DNA of 7,721 bases from Thermoanaerobacterales bacterium. Lineage in GTDB: Bacteria > Bacillota > Thermosediminibacteria > Thermosediminibacterales > Tepidanaerobacteraceae. Where the stretch lies: assembly GCA_012839145.1 (NCBI GenBank), contig DUNY01000485.1, positions 1 to 7,721 of the forward strand. The letters are read 5' to 3'. Under the pieces are notes generated by a model. The model saw only the letters and a program-made list of their open reading frames with translations, was not told the origin of the DNA and searched no databases. A program made the position numbers and the translations under genes. Positions within the stretch are counted from its first letter, which is position 1. Each line of letters begins with the position of its first letter. Shown here one piece after another: positions 1-7,461 of this stretch.

Positions 1-85
1 AACTCACATCAACAACAGGACCGACTATTGACACCACTTCCCCGACCTTTTGGGTTTTATTTAATAAGTTCGAGTCTTCTTCCAT
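1..85 (-). CDS. atpD: F-type ATP synthase subunit beta, N-terminal fragment (cut by window edge)
   Basis: This is the start of the catalytic beta subunit of the F1 head, where ADP and phosphate are joined to ATP. Only 28 codons lie in the window. Translation from the ATG at 85 gives a short polar leader, then GEVVSIVGPVVDVS, which matches the conserved opening of the beta-barrel domain of F1 beta subunits (usual form G-x-V-x-x-V-x-GPVVDV). A ribosome site AGGAAGTG lies just upstream of the ATG. The gene starts 15 bases after the atpG stop codon, the standard gamma-beta order. The P-loop and catalytic residues lie outside the window, so integrity cannot be judged. The identity rests on the N-terminal motif together with position in the operon. 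Confidence 0.9.
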   Translation of the reverse strand, partial: MEEDSNLLNKTQKVGEVVSIVGPVVDVS

Positions 86-100
86 ATTTTCACTTCCTAA

Positions 101-913
101 TTAATGAATGATACCTTCCGCACCACTTACTATTTCAGCAATTTCTCCGGTAATGATATCTTTTCTCCGCCGATGATACTGGGTGCCTAAGTCTTCCAAA
201 AGTTCATCGGCATTATCACTTGCGCTTTCCATAGCTACCATTCTGGCCGCCTGTTCACTGACATAAGAGTGGAGAAAAAAGCTTTCAATACTCATTTTCA
301 GGTAGAATTTTGTTATCAGCTCTAACAGCTCTTCCGGTGAAGGTTCAAATATATATGTGCTGTTTAGACTGCTCTCAGCTAAGGAAGGAGGTAAAAGCTT
401 CACCGTCTTGGGTTTGAGGCGGAGAGCACCGGCAAAGTGCGTATATGCCACATATATTTCCGAGCCGCTTTCATAAGCATTAATAGCTTGACGAATTATT
501 TCATTTAGCATGTCTAAAGATAGATTTCTGTCAATATCTGTGTATCTTTTTATTATTTTAAGGCCTTTTTCAGCGAAAAACTTTTCTATTTTTCGTCCCA
601 GGGATATAATCTTCGGGTCCTTATACTCCATCAATTTTTCATAAACCTTGTCCAATAGGTTTGCATTATACCCTCCTGCCAAGCCCCTGTCTGAACCCAT
701 TACTATAAAAAGCGGCGGTCCTGTGATATTTTTAGGCTCAAAGGGTATTTTGCTCATGATATTTCTCAGTTTTTCCAATAAACCATCTATATGTTTAACT
801 TCATTTTGTATCGATTTAAACCTTATAGATGACACCATATACATTGTACCGGTAATTTTTTTTAGGTCTTCAATGCCCTGCATCCGTGTCTTTATGTCTT
901 TTAAGGCCGCCAA
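101..913 (-). CDS. atpG: F-type ATP synthase subunit gamma (central rotor stalk), TTG start
   Basis: This is the gamma subunit, the asymmetric shaft that turns inside the alpha3-beta3 head and couples c-ring rotation to catalysis. The chosen TTG start gives 270 residues, slightly short for the family (about 285). It places the conserved opening (M)AALKDIKTRMQ at residue 1 and sits behind a strong GAGGTGAT ribosome site. A start at 940 would add nine residues not usual in the family. Visible motifs are the N-terminal helix with KKITGTMYMVSS (18-29; usual form QKITKAMKMVAA), GSDRGLAGGYN (73-83; usual TSDRGLCGGFN) and the C-terminal helix with SEQAARMVAMESASDNA (219-235) ending in EIAEIVSGAEG. 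The N-terminal helix is more divergent than usual, but the reading frame is intact. It lies about 305 bases after atpA, the only wide gap in this operon, and 15 bases before atpD. Confidence 0.95.
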   Translation of the reverse strand: MAALKDIKTRMQGIEDLKKITGTMYMVSSIRFKSIQNEVKHIDGLLEKLRNIMSKIPFEPKNITGPPLFIVMGSDRGLAGGYNANLLDKVYEKLMEYKDPKIISLGRKIEKFFAEKGLKIIKRYTDIDRNLSLDMLNEIIRQAINAYESGSEIYVAYTHFAGALRLKPKTVKLLPPSLAESSLNSTYIFEPSPEELLELITKFYLKMSIESFFLHSYVSEQAARMVAMESASDNADELLEDLGTQYHRRRKDIITGEIAEIVSGAEGIIH

Positions 914-917
914 ATAT

Positions 918-925
918 ATCACCTC
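918..925 (-). promoter_or_regulatory. Ribosome binding site of atpG
   Basis: GAGGTGAT on the minus strand is an almost full complement of the 16S rRNA 3' end. It lies 4 bases before the TTG at 913 (8 bases counted from the GAGG core). This site decides the TTG start of atpG over the upstream candidate at 940. Confidence 0.75.
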
Positions 926-1025
926 AAGGTTTAAAGTCAAAAGTTGCTCATATCGGCAGTCAAATAATACCTTGTTAAGATATGTTTTTCTATGGTTTTA
1001 AGACTCGGTTTCTGCAATAGCTTAA

Positions 1026-1135
1026 AAAAGGGTGCAGGGGAAGAATTCCCCGCTTCCTTCAGGTGGAAACTCTGAAGCAGTCGTCGGAGGAAACCTAAGG
1101 TTCCCTAGCGAAACAGCGTTGGCTGCTTTTTAATG
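1026..1135 (+). mobile_element. Putative relic of an IS200/IS605-type (TnpB) element, 3' end / right end
   Basis: This block in the atpA-atpG gap is GC-richer than its surroundings and dense in hairpins. Seen directly: GGGGAA/TTCCCC (1037-1042 with 1046-1051), GCTTC/GAAGC (1052-1056 with 1074-1078), GGAAACC/GGTTCC with a bulge (1089-1095 with 1099-1104), CAGC/GCTG (1114-1117 with 1122-1125), and a possible long-range pairing of 1074-1080 with 1123-1129. On the plus strand one frame is open from 1026 to a TAA at 1131-1133 and reads KNSPLPSGGNSEAVVGG and onward. From memory, this combination (GGGGAAG..CCCC, GTGGAAACTCTGAAGCAG, GAAACAGCGTTGGCTG) resembles the C-terminal coding end and overlapping guide-RNA scaffold of clostridial TnpB elements. 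No transposase domain is present, so at most a fragment or small non-autonomous copy remains. The family assignment is inference and was not checked by alignment. Confidence 0.4.
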
Positions 1136-1218
1136 GCTTTTTTGAAATCTCGTAACCATAACAAAAAACATAAATTCGCTCTCTGGTATTACCTGATAGC
1201 CACTATTCTTATGCAAGT

Positions 1219-2730
1219 CTAATTTGAAATAAACTTTTTCTTAAATTGCGATATAACCGCACGCATTTTATCTTCCAATGCATTGTCCAGGGATTTTTTT
1301 GCTTCAATTTCTCTAAGTAAATCTTCATGGACTGAATTTATATACTGATGAAGTTTTCGCTCAAATCTCCTTAAATCCTGAAGATCTATATCGTCTAAAA
1401 ACCCGAAGGTCACGGCAAACAGTGAAAGTATTTGGGCAGCAAAGTTCATGGGTTCAAACTGGGTCTGTTTTAAAATTTCCACTATGCGTTCTCCCCGGAT
1501 AAGTCTCTGCTTAGTCTCTTTGTCCAATTCTTGCCCAAAACGGGCAAAGGCTTCGAGTTCGCGGTATTGAGTAAGTTCCAATCTAATTCGGCCGGCAACC
1601 TGTTTCATGACCTTAAACTGAGCAGCGCCACCTACCCGTGACACAGATAACCCGGAGTTTATTGCCGGCCGTATACCGGCGTGGAACAGTTCTGATTCCA
1701 GATATATTTGTCCATCAGTGATAGAAATGACATTGGTAGGAATGTAAGCCGATACATCTCCGGCCAGTGTCTCTACAATGGGTAAAGCCGTCATAGAACC
1801 TCCCCCAAGTTTCTTGTTTAAGCATGCAGCCCTTTCCAGAAGCCTTGAATGCAGATAAAAAATGTCCCCGGGAAAGGCTTCTCGACCCGGCGGGCGACGA
1901 AGCAACAAAGACATAGCTCGATATGCCACAGCATGTTTGGAAAGGTCGTCATAAATTATTAACACATCCTTTCCGCTGTACATAAATTCCTCAGCCATAG
2001 CACATCCGGCGTAAGGTGCAATATACTGCAGCGGTGCCAGTTCGCTGGCATTTGCACTGACTATTATGGTATAATCAAGTGCCTCATTTTCCCTTAATGT
2101 TTCTACCAGCCGAGCCACATTAGAACTCTTTTGGCCTATAGCTACATATATGCAAAAAATATTCTTGCCTTTCTGGTTTATGATAGTATCCAAAGCTATA
2201 GCTGTCTTTCCTATCTGGCGGTCACCAATAATTAGCTCCCGCTGACCCCTGCCTATGGGAACCATGGCATCAATGGCTTTTATCCCAGTCATGAGCGGTG
2301 TTTTTACCGGTTTTCGCTCAACAATTCCCGGTGCCGGATACTCGATAGGGCGTTTCTTTGAAGCCTCAATAGGACCCTGGCCGTCCAAAGGCTTGCCAAG
2401 GGCATTCACAATCCGGCCTAGGAGATTCTCTCCTACAGGTACTTCTACAACCCTTCCGGTAAGATATACTTCATCACCTTCTTTTATCTCGGTATCCGGT
2501 CCTAATAGCACGCACCCAATTGAGTCCGCCTCTAGGTTCAAAGCCATGCCGTGGATGCCCTTTTTAAAATCCAGCAGTTCTCCGGCCATGGCGCGGTGTG
2601 CCCCGTAGATTCGAGCAACCCCATCACCTACACTTATTACATATCCTATTTCATTTACTTCTAGATATTTCTCGTAATCTCGAATTTTATCCTGGATTAC
2701 AGAGACGATTTCGTCAGTTGCTAGAATCAT
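1219..2730 (-). CDS. atpA: F-type ATP synthase subunit alpha
   Basis: This is the alpha subunit, the non-catalytic nucleotide-binding partner of beta in the F1 head, which supplies the arginine finger to the catalytic sites. It has 503 residues, normal for the family. Domains are an N-terminal beta-barrel (about 25-95, with [12 protein letters not shown] at 32-43), a RecA-like nucleotide domain with P-loop GDRQIGKT (169-176) and Walker B region VLIIYDD (256-262), the alpha/beta signature [10 protein letters not shown] (355-364) followed by the arginine finger R365, and a C-terminal helical domain. The ATG at 2730 follows AAGGGG at a suitable distance, and the next residues ([11 protein letters not shown]) align with the usual start. 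It overlaps the end of atpH by 17 bases, which suggests translational coupling. No damage is seen. Confidence 0.98.
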   Translation of the reverse strand: MILATDEIVSVIQDKIRDYEKYLEVNEIGYVISVGDGVARIYGAHRAMAGELLDFKKGIHGMALNLEADSIGCVLLGPDTEIKEGDEVYLTGRVVEVPVGENLLGRIVNALGKPLDGQGPIEASKKRPIEYPAPGIVERKPVKTPLMTGIKAIDAMVPIGRGQRELIIGDRQIGKTAIALDTIINQKGKNIFCIYVAIGQKSSNVARLVETLRENEALDYTIIVSANASELAPLQYIAPYAGCAMAEEFMYSGKDVLIIYDDLSKHAVAYRAMSLLLRRPPGREAFPGDIFYLHSRLLERAACLNKKLGGGSMTALPIVETLAGDVSAYIPTNVISITDGQIYLESELFHAGIRPAINSGLSVSRVGGAAQFKVMKQVAGRIRLELTQYRELEAFARFGQELDKETKQRLIRGERIVEILKQTQFEPMNFAAQILSLFAVTFGFLDDIDLQDLRRFERKLHQYINSVHEDLLREIEAKKSLDNALEDKMRAVISQFKKKFISN

Positions 2731-3265
2731 AATATTCCCCTTGCAGTACGGAAGATTTTATTTTATTAAGATCGGTCCGAAGACTGCCGTCTATTACTTC
2801 AAACCCCGTCCTAATAATCAACCCGCCCAATATGGTCTCATCTTCGATGTTTTCAATCACCATATTGGTATCGAACATGGTATCCAGTTTATTCTTTAAA
2901 ACCGCCTTTTCATCATCATATAACTTGACAGCAGTATAAACCTTGGCGTACCTTTGATTTTTAAATTTACGGTAAAGATTCGAGTATGCTCCAAGTATTT
3001 CCTTCAATGAATTCTGTATGTTTTTGTCAATCGATAAAAATATAAGATTTAGCAGTTCTTGACTTAATTTTTGAGAAAGGGTAGATTTTATAACATTTTT
3101 CTTCACATAAGCGGGAATTAACGGATGATTTAAAAAAGCACCGAAGTCTCTGATTATATCTATCAGATGGCATACCTCTTGAAATTCATACATTATTTCT
3201 TCAATTTTATCCCTTTCCCTGGCTACGGAAAAAAGAGCGACCGCAAAAGCTTCTACTGCACCCAC
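2714..3265 (-). CDS. atpH: F-type ATP synthase subunit delta (OSCP), GTG start
   Basis: This is the delta subunit, which caps the F1 head and ties it to the b-subunit peripheral stalk so that the head does not rotate. At 183 residues it is normal in length. The N-terminal helical domain opens with [14 protein letters not shown] (4-17; usual form ARRYAxALFELAxE). The C-terminal signature [19 protein letters not shown] (143-161) is the typical I-x-GG-x(5)-G-x(3)-DGS pattern. The GTG at 3265 is the only reasonable start: an in-frame TGA lies three codons upstream, and GGTGAG lies before the GTG as ribosome site. It overlaps the end of atpF by 13 bases and the start of atpA by 17 bases. The family varies strongly in sequence, so gene order adds to the identification. 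Confidence 0.95.
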   Translation of the reverse strand: MGAVEAFAVALFSVARERDKIEEIMYEFQEVCHLIDIIRDFGAFLNHPLIPAYVKKNVIKSTLSQKLSQELLNLIFLSIDKNIQNSLKEILGAYSNLYRKFKNQRYAKVYTAVKLYDDEKAVLKNKLDTMFDTNMVIENIEDETILGGLIIRTGFEVIDGSLRTDLNKIKSSVLQGEYYDSSN

Positions 3266-3747
3266 TTGCTCTCACCCATTCTATCCATTATTTGTCTTAT
3301 TATTTCATGATGCTCTTCCTTTGAAATTGTCTGTTCAAGGACCTTGGATGCAAGCACTAAAGAAAAATCCATGGATTGTTCCATCAGTTCCCGAGAGGCT
3401 TTGTTTTTCTGTCTTTCTATTTCCTCTCGAGCCTTTGCCATGAATTCTTCCGCCTCCTGTCGAGCTTGTTCCAATATATTTCGGCGCGTTTTTGCAGCTT
3501 CTTTTTCCGCTCCTTTTATCATTAAACGAATTTCCTCTTGAGATTCTTCAATCCGCCTTTTGTAATCCTCGTAAAGTCTTTGTGACTCGAGCTTTTGCCT
3601 TTCAGCTTCTTTATACTGTTCTTTAATACTTTCTCGGCGCTTTTCAAGGAAACTGTTCAGGGGCTTAAATAAAAATCGCTTTAAAAAATAAAACAGAATC
3701 GCTACATTAATAAGTTGAATTACAAAGGTATAAGGATTGACGAGCAT
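3253..3747 (-). CDS. atpF: F-type ATP synthase subunit b (peripheral stalk)
   Basis: This is the b subunit, a membrane-anchored coiled coil that forms the stator stalk linking subunit a to delta and alpha. The ATG at 3747 gives 164 residues, normal for the family, and opens with MLVNPYTFVIQLINVAILF, matching the usual M-x-x-NPxTF-x-x-Q-x-INF opening. AGAAGG lies 9 bases upstream. A TTG at 3771 in the same frame would add eight charged residues and has no ribosome site, so it was rejected. One membrane segment (about 6-24) is followed by a highly charged Glu/Lys/Arg-rich helix from about residue 30 to 135, then a short C-terminal domain that binds delta. It starts 30 bases after atpE and overlaps atpH by 13 bases. 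Confidence 0.95.
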   Translation of the reverse strand: MLVNPYTFVIQLINVAILFYFLKRFLFKPLNSFLEKRRESIKEQYKEAERQKLESQRLYEDYKRRIEESQEEIRLMIKGAEKEAAKTRRNILEQARQEAEEFMAKAREEIERQKNKASRELMEQSMDFSLVLASKVLEQTISKEEHHEIIRQIMDRMGESKWVQ

Positions 3748-3777
3748 GGTATCTATCCTTCTTTGCTGCAAATGTAG

Positions 3778-4062
<285 letters not shown>

Positions 4063-4076
4063 TTAATATAGCGTAT

Positions 4077-4736
4077 TTAATCGGCAGCCATAGATATAAA
4101 TGTCAGGGTTAACATAATGAATATGAAGGTCTGCAGGATACCGGAAAACATATCGAAATAAAAATGCAGTGGCACCGGTATAAAGATTGGTACCGCAGTA
4201 TAAACAAGGCTCATTATAACCATACCGCCAACGATATTTCCAAAAAGCCTGAAAGCCAGTGAAAAGGGATTTGTAAGAGCCCCAATGAAATTTAGCGGTG
4301 CCATAAAAGCAAGGGGCTTAAAAAATCCCTTCAGGTAACCCCAAACACCTTTTTTTCGAGCACCTTCAATTTGAGTCAATACAAAGGTAATCAAAGCCAA
4401 CGCCAGCGTCGTGGAAAGATCTGCTGTAGGTGGCCTTAAGGCTATAAGGTCTATAAGGTTTGCCACAAGCAAAAACAAAGCCAAAGTGCCTACATAGGGG
4501 ATAAATTCCGGTCTTTTCTCACCCATGGTGACTTTTATCAGGTTTTCTATTCCTTCATAAATTGCTTCTACCACATTTTGAATACCCTGAGGAATTTTCC
4601 TGAAATTCTTCCCAACTAAGTAGGTTGATACAATAAGCACCGCCATTATACCCCAAGTCACAATAACCGTTTCAGTTACGGGAATAGGTTTGCCTAAAAT
4701 GTGTAAAACAAAAACTACCTTTGGAAAAAATTCCAC
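4077..4736 (-). CDS. atpB: F-type ATP synthase subunit a (stator ion channel), GTG start
   Basis: This is the a subunit, which holds the two ion half-channels against the c ring. The start at 4736 gives 219 residues, in the normal range for short clostridial versions. Five to six membrane segments are visible, starting with VTETVIVTWGIMAVLIV. The essential stator arginine lies in SLAFRLFGN (about residue 163 from this start), and the last helix SGILQTFIFIMLTLTF is typical. RPPTADLSTT, before the helix leading to the arginine, matches the conserved P-x-T-x-x-x-T segment. The GTG at 4736 is preferred to a GTG at 4745 because the ribosome site GGAAGGTGGA lies at 4741-4750, at a proper distance from 4736 but overlapping the other. 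The gene overlaps the upstream atpI-like frame by 22 bases and ends 32 bases before atpE. Confidence 0.96.
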   Translation of the reverse strand: MEFFPKVVFVLHILGKPIPVTETVIVTWGIMAVLIVSTYLVGKNFRKIPQGIQNVVEAIYEGIENLIKVTMGEKRPEFIPYVGTLALFLLVANLIDLIALRPPTADLSTTLALALITFVLTQIEGARKKGVWGYLKGFFKPLAFMAPLNFIGALTNPFSLAFRLFGNIVGGMVIMSLVYTAVPIFIPVPLHFYFDMFSGILQTFIFIMLTLTFISMAAD

Positions 4737-5155
4737 ATGCTCCACCTTCCAAAGATAGTATTTGAAATAATTACAACTTTTATTACTGTCAGGCCTAGTA
4801 TCGAGGATATAAATACATCCATGCTCGTGATTATTGAATGAATCAAGGTAGCTGAAATCAATAACAACCGGATAAAGTACGATCCATAGGCTATGGCAAA
4901 GGCTCGCTCAAAACTACTTTTTAATGTTTTAGAGATAATAACATATAGAAGGGCAAAATTTAAAGCGGATACCAAGGCTCCCCTTAAAAAGCCGAAAGCT
5001 GAGCGGTTTTGCTTTAAAAAGACTAATACACCAAAAGTTACTAATGTAATAACAATACTGATTGATAATATTTTTATAATATCGCGCTTTATTGCCTTCA
5101 ACCCCATAAACGGTATTTTTATTTCCCTTTTTATCTTTTCATCTAATCTTCTCAA
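4715..5155 (-). CDS. atpI: ATP synthase I-like membrane protein
   Basis: This is a small membrane protein at the usual place of AtpI, the first gene of many bacterial F-type operons. AtpI is known to help c-ring assembly and has been proposed to act in cation transport. The frame gives 146 residues with a basic N-terminus and four hydrophobic segments at about 27-47, 57-76, 85-107 and 113-133. The pattern FLRGALVSALNFALL (56-70) resembles the G-x(5)-A-x-NF region of the ATP-synt_I family, which is poorly conserved in sequence. Position and topology therefore carry much of the call. The TTG at 5155 has AGGA five bases upstream. An ATG at 5107 in the same frame lacks a well-placed ribosome site but would still keep all four segments. 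The 3' end overlaps atpB by 22 bases. Confidence 0.75.
   Translation of the reverse strand: MRRLDEKIKREIKIPFMGLKAIKRDIIKILSISIVITLVTFGVLVFLKQNRSAFGFLRGALVSALNFALLYVIISKTLKSSFERAFAIAYGSYFIRLLLISATLIHSIITSMDVFISSILGLTVIKVVIISNTIFGRWSMWNFFQR
4741..4750 (-). promoter_or_regulatory. Ribosome binding site of atpB
   Basis: GGAAGGTGGA on the minus strand ends 4 bases before the GTG at 4736. It lies inside the 3' end of the atpI-like gene, so atpB translation is probably coupled to it. It decides the start at 4736 over the in-frame GTG at 4745, which would abut the site. Confidence 0.6.
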
Positions 5156-5225
5156 ATATTCCTAATGATATTTTAAAATACAAAAAACTGACCTCAGCCC
5201 CTTGCTTTACCTTTTCAAAGCATCC
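5156..5225 (-). promoter_or_regulatory. Presumed leader / promoter region of the F-type operon
   Basis: These 70 bases lie between a terminator and the first gene of the F-type operon, so a promoter is expected here unless the operon depends on read-through. The sequence is AT-rich near the gene (TTTTTTGTATTTTAAAATAT on the minus strand), and TAAAAT could serve as a -10 box. No acceptable TTGACA-like box lies 16-18 bases upstream of it. The placement is by context only. Confidence 0.3.
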
Positions 5226-5262
5226 AAAAAAGCTGTTCCTCATTAATTTTCGGAACAGCTTT
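5226..5262 (-). terminator. Rho-independent terminator after the chemoreceptor remnant
   Basis: This is a perfect 11-bp inverted repeat, AAAGCTGTTCC with GGAACAGCTTT (5229-5239 and 5252-5262), with a 12-base AT-rich loop. On the minus strand the stem is followed by six Ts (5231-5226). It lies 25 bases after the stop codon of the chemoreceptor remnant, so it was probably that gene's terminator. It now separates the V-type and F-type operons. Confidence 0.85.
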
Positions 5263-5287
5263 AGTGAAATATTCATGTAATTATTTC

Positions 5288-5407
5288 TTAAAACTTAAAA
5301 ACTTCTATTGAATCATTTAATTGTCCAATCATATCATTTAGTTCTTGTATTATGGCACTGATTTTTTCCATGGAAGCCGCTTGTTCTTCAGCTGAATCAA
5401 TATTAAC
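5288..5407 (-). pseudogene. C-terminal remnant of a methyl-accepting chemotaxis protein
   Basis: Thirty-nine codons and a TAA stop read VNIDSAEEQAASMEKI, then SAIIQELNDMIGQLNDSI and EVFKF. This closely matches the C-terminal end of bacterial chemoreceptors, where a SAEEQAASMEEIS adaptation-region segment precedes the final helix and a short tail. The ligand-binding, membrane, HAMP and signalling-tip parts of a full receptor (usually over 500 residues) are absent. Immediately upstream the frame runs into the hairpin terminator of the V-type operon, so there is no start codon or ribosome site of its own. The remnant is followed by its own terminator. It appears to be the stump of a receptor gene lost by deletion or displaced by recombination. 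The homology is clear despite the short length. Confidence 0.8.
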
Positions 5408-5450
5408 AAAAATGCCCTTACCTTCGTTCTTGTCGGTAAGGGCATTTTTT
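5408..5450. terminator. Strong, probably bidirectional terminator at the end of the V/A-type operon
   Basis: This is a 15-bp perfect stem, AAAAATGCCCTTACC with GGTAAGGGCATTTTT (5408-5422 and 5435-5449), with a 12-base loop. The GC-rich core is flanked by A and T runs on both sides, so it can work in both directions. On the minus strand it begins at the last base of the ntpD stop codon and ends in TTTTTGTTAATATT, which suits termination of the V-type operon. Confidence 0.9.
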
Positions 5451-6076
5451 TAAGCTTCCATAACCATTTCTTTGATTTTCATGAGTCTCGTAATATTCCC
5501 ACGTTCGTTTTCGTCAAGTTTCATGGTTATATACTTTATAGACTCTTCCATTGATGGAATCATTACGTACTCCAAGGCATTGACCCTGCGACGAGTTTTT
5601 TCGATTTCATCAGCCATCAACTGACAGGCTTTTTCTATTTCAGATAGTTTCAGCATCTTGGCAAGCATTCCTGAGAGTATTGTTATAGCGCTATCAAGCT
5701 CTCCGGAAGTGCCAGCGAATCCATAGGAATAGATGTTGCTGCCTTCCTCCAGCTGGACGTCTATCTTGGGTACGTTTACACTCATAATGTTCTGCTTACT
5801 TATATCAATATTTACCCGAGCTGAGGGGATCATCAGGCTTTCTTCCAGGACTTCCTGGGGCATTTGGCTGCGTGCCATGGTAAAGTTTTTAAAAGCCATT
5901 TCCAAATCCCGCTCTATTTCTTCCCGGAGTTTCTTGTTCTCTTTGACCATATCGATGAACTTTTTAATGAGCTCATCCTGTTTGTCTTTTAACAGTTTGT
6001 GCCCACGCCGGGCAGTAACTATCTGTCGCTTCAGTCGCGTAAGCTCCATCCGGGTGGGATTTACCCGAGTTTGCAT
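5450..6076 (-). CDS. ntpD: V/A-type ATPase subunit D (central stalk)
   Basis: This is subunit D, the central rotor shaft of the V/A-type ATPase, the functional counterpart of F-type gamma. It has 208 residues, normal for the family. The opening MQTRVNPTRMELTRLKRQI (1-19; usual form V-x-PTRxxLxxLKxxL) and the following RRGHKLLKDKQDELI (24-38) are the hallmark of the family. The C-terminal half holds ACQLMADEIEKTRRRVNALEYVMIP (roughly 154-178), the conserved E-I-x-K-T-x-RRVNALE segment. The two long helices form the coiled coil, and the middle (about 85-135) is the variable head. The ATG at 6076 lies 2 bases after the ntpB stop, with GGAG about 10 bases upstream. It is the last gene of its operon; no small subunit gene follows it. 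Confidence 0.97.
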   Translation of the reverse strand: MQTRVNPTRMELTRLKRQIVTARRGHKLLKDKQDELIKKFIDMVKENKKLREEIERDLEMAFKNFTMARSQMPQEVLEESLMIPSARVNIDISKQNIMSVNVPKIDVQLEEGSNIYSYGFAGTSGELDSAITILSGMLAKMLKLSEIEKACQLMADEIEKTRRRVNALEYVMIPSMEESIKYITMKLDENERGNITRLMKIKEMVMEA

Positions 6077-6078
6077 TA

Positions 6079-7461
6079 TTACTCTTCTCCTTTTTCAGGC
6101 AGATATTTTTCGATATACTCGTCTCGAATTCTCTTGAGCTCTACCTTGGGCAAAATTGTTAAAAGTTCCCACCCTAAATCGAGAGTTTCTTCTATGCTTC
6201 TATCTTCATTTTCTCCTTGAGATACATACCGTTTCTCAAATTCATCGGCAAATTTTGCAAAGAGTTTGTCTGTATCACTTAGTGCCGCTTCGCCGAGAAT
6301 TACCGCCAGTTCCTTGGCCTGCTTACCTCTTGCATAGGCGGCAAACAGCTGGTTCATTGTATCGGCATGGTCTTCCCGGGTCTTATCTTTACCTATACCC
6401 TTATCCTTAAGCCTTGAAAGTGAAGGTAAAACGTCTATAGGCGGCATTACGCCTCTTCTGTATAATTCACGGCTTAGAATAACCTGACCCTCTGTAATGT
6501 AGCCCGTAAGGTCCGGAATGGGGTGGGTTTTATCATCTTCGGGCATAGTTAGGATCGGTATCTGTGTGATAGAACCTTTTTTGCCCCGGAGACGCCCTGC
6601 CCGTTCATAAATAGTGGAAAGGTCGGTATAAAGGTATCCAGGATAGCCTCTACGGCCGGGAACTTCTTTCCTTGCGGCTGAAACTTCCCGAAGGGCTTCA
6701 CAGTAGTTAGTCATATCAGTTAAAATAACCAAAACGTGCATATCCTTTTCAAAAGCCAGGAATTCAGCACAGGTCAGTGCCATACGCGGTGTGGATATAC
6801 GCTCAATAGCCGGGTCATTGGCTAAATTTATAAACAGCACCGAGCGGTCTATGGCACCGGTCCTTCTAAAGTCTGAGATAAAGTAATCGGCTTCCTCAAA
6901 TGTAATACCCATAGCAGCAAATACAACGGCAAATTTACTTTCAGTTCCAAGCACCTTTGCCTGCCGGGCAATTTGAGTTGCCAGCTGAGCGTGAGGCAAA
7001 CCGGATCCAGAAAATATGGGAAGCTTCTGACCTCGTACCAAGGTGTTCAGCCCGTCAATAGCTGATATTCCTGTCTGTATAAACTCCGATGGGTAGTCAC
7101 GAGCTGTTGGGTTTATAGGGTTACCGTCGATGTCAAGACGCTTTTCGGGAATTATTTTAGGGCCGTTGTCTTTGGGCCTTCCTGAACCATCAAAAACTCT
7201 TCCCAACATATCGATGGAAACACCCAATTCAATACTTTTGCCTAAAAATCTTATTTTACAGTCATTTATGTTAAGACCGGTAGAGCCTTCAAAAAGCTGA
7301 ACCAATGCTCTGTCTCCGTCTATTTCCAATACCTGACCTCTGCGTATCTCTCCTGATGATGTCTCGATTTCCACTAGCTCATTGTATTTTACTCCTTCAA
7401 CATTTTCAACCATCATTAAGGGTCCTGCAATTTCCCGGGCGGTTCTGTATTCTTTAATCAT
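6079..7461 (-). CDS. ntpB: V/A-type ATPase subunit B (non-catalytic)
   Basis: This is subunit B of the V/A-type head, the non-catalytic partner of A that contributes the arginine finger to the nucleotide sites. It has 460 residues, normal for the family. Visible features are the N-terminal beta-barrel (about 10-75), [17 protein letters not shown] (152-168) in place of a canonical P-loop as in all B subunits, the stretch [20 protein letters not shown] (243-262) continuing into [19 protein letters not shown], and the alpha/beta signature [10 protein letters not shown] (340-349) followed by R350, the expected arginine finger. The ATG at 7461 overlaps the TGA of subunit A in an ATGA arrangement, and the G-rich run at 7469-7475 inside the A gene supplies the ribosome site. 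Reading frame and motifs are intact. Confidence 0.98.
   Translation of the reverse strand: MIKEYRTAREIAGPLMMVENVEGVKYNELVEIETSSGEIRRGQVLEIDGDRALVQLFEGSTGLNINDCKIRFLGKSIELGVSIDMLGRVFDGSGRPKDNGPKIIPEKRLDIDGNPINPTARDYPSEFIQTGISAIDGLNTLVRGQKLPIFSGSGLPHAQLATQIARQAKVLGTESKFAVVFAAMGITFEEADYFISDFRRTGAIDRSVLFINLANDPAIERISTPRMALTCAEFLAFEKDMHVLVILTDMTNYCEALREVSAARKEVPGRRGYPGYLYTDLSTIYERAGRLRGKKGSITQIPILTMPEDDKTHPIPDLTGYITEGQVILSRELYRRGVMPPIDVLPSLSRLKDKGIGKDKTREDHADTMNQLFAAYARGKQAKELAVILGEAALSDTDKLFAKFADEFEKRYVSQGENEDRSIEETLDLGWELLTILPKVELKRIRDEYIEKYLPEKGEE

Larger units (their letters stand above)
914..1218. other. Intergenic gap between atpA and atpG
   Basis: This gap of about 305 bases interrupts an otherwise tightly packed operon. 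The part next to atpG holds the atpG ribosome site. The middle holds the hairpin-rich block listed separately. The flanks (about 930-1025 and 1136-1218) are AT-rich and show no gene, tRNA or clear repeat. Read in the operon direction, a hairpin (GGGGAA-TTC-TTCCCC, 1051 down to 1037) is followed seven bases later by six Ts (1029-1024), which could act as a weak internal attenuator. Confidence 0.6.

Noticed and set aside
648..1001. Plus-strand open frame of 117 codons over the 5' part of atpG
   Set aside because: It lies antisense to clearly coding atpG sequence, shows no recognisable domain and is best explained as a shadow frame.
1026..1133. Short plus-strand open frame ending at the TAA at 1131
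   Set aside because: It lacks a ribosome site and a plausible independent start. It is used only as supporting evidence for a TnpB-end relic and is not called as a gene.
2255..2608. Plus-strand open frame of 117 codons inside atpA
   Set aside because: It is antisense to the conserved nucleotide-binding domain of alpha, with proline/serine-rich low-complexity content typical of a shadow.
3748..3771. Upstream TTG start for atpF adding eight residues
   Set aside because: No ribosome site precedes it, while the ATG at 3747 has AGAAGG upstream and gives the family's usual N-terminus.
5300..5335. TTGGAC ... TAGAAG as a promoter for the F-type operon
   Set aside because: The spacing is about 15 bases, the -10 match is poor, and it lies inside receptor coding sequence upstream of a strong terminator.
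5733..6220. Overlapping plus-strand open frames across ntpD and the end of ntpB
   Set aside because: They are Ser/Arg/Leu-rich translations antisense to strongly conserved V-type genes, with no family resemblance.
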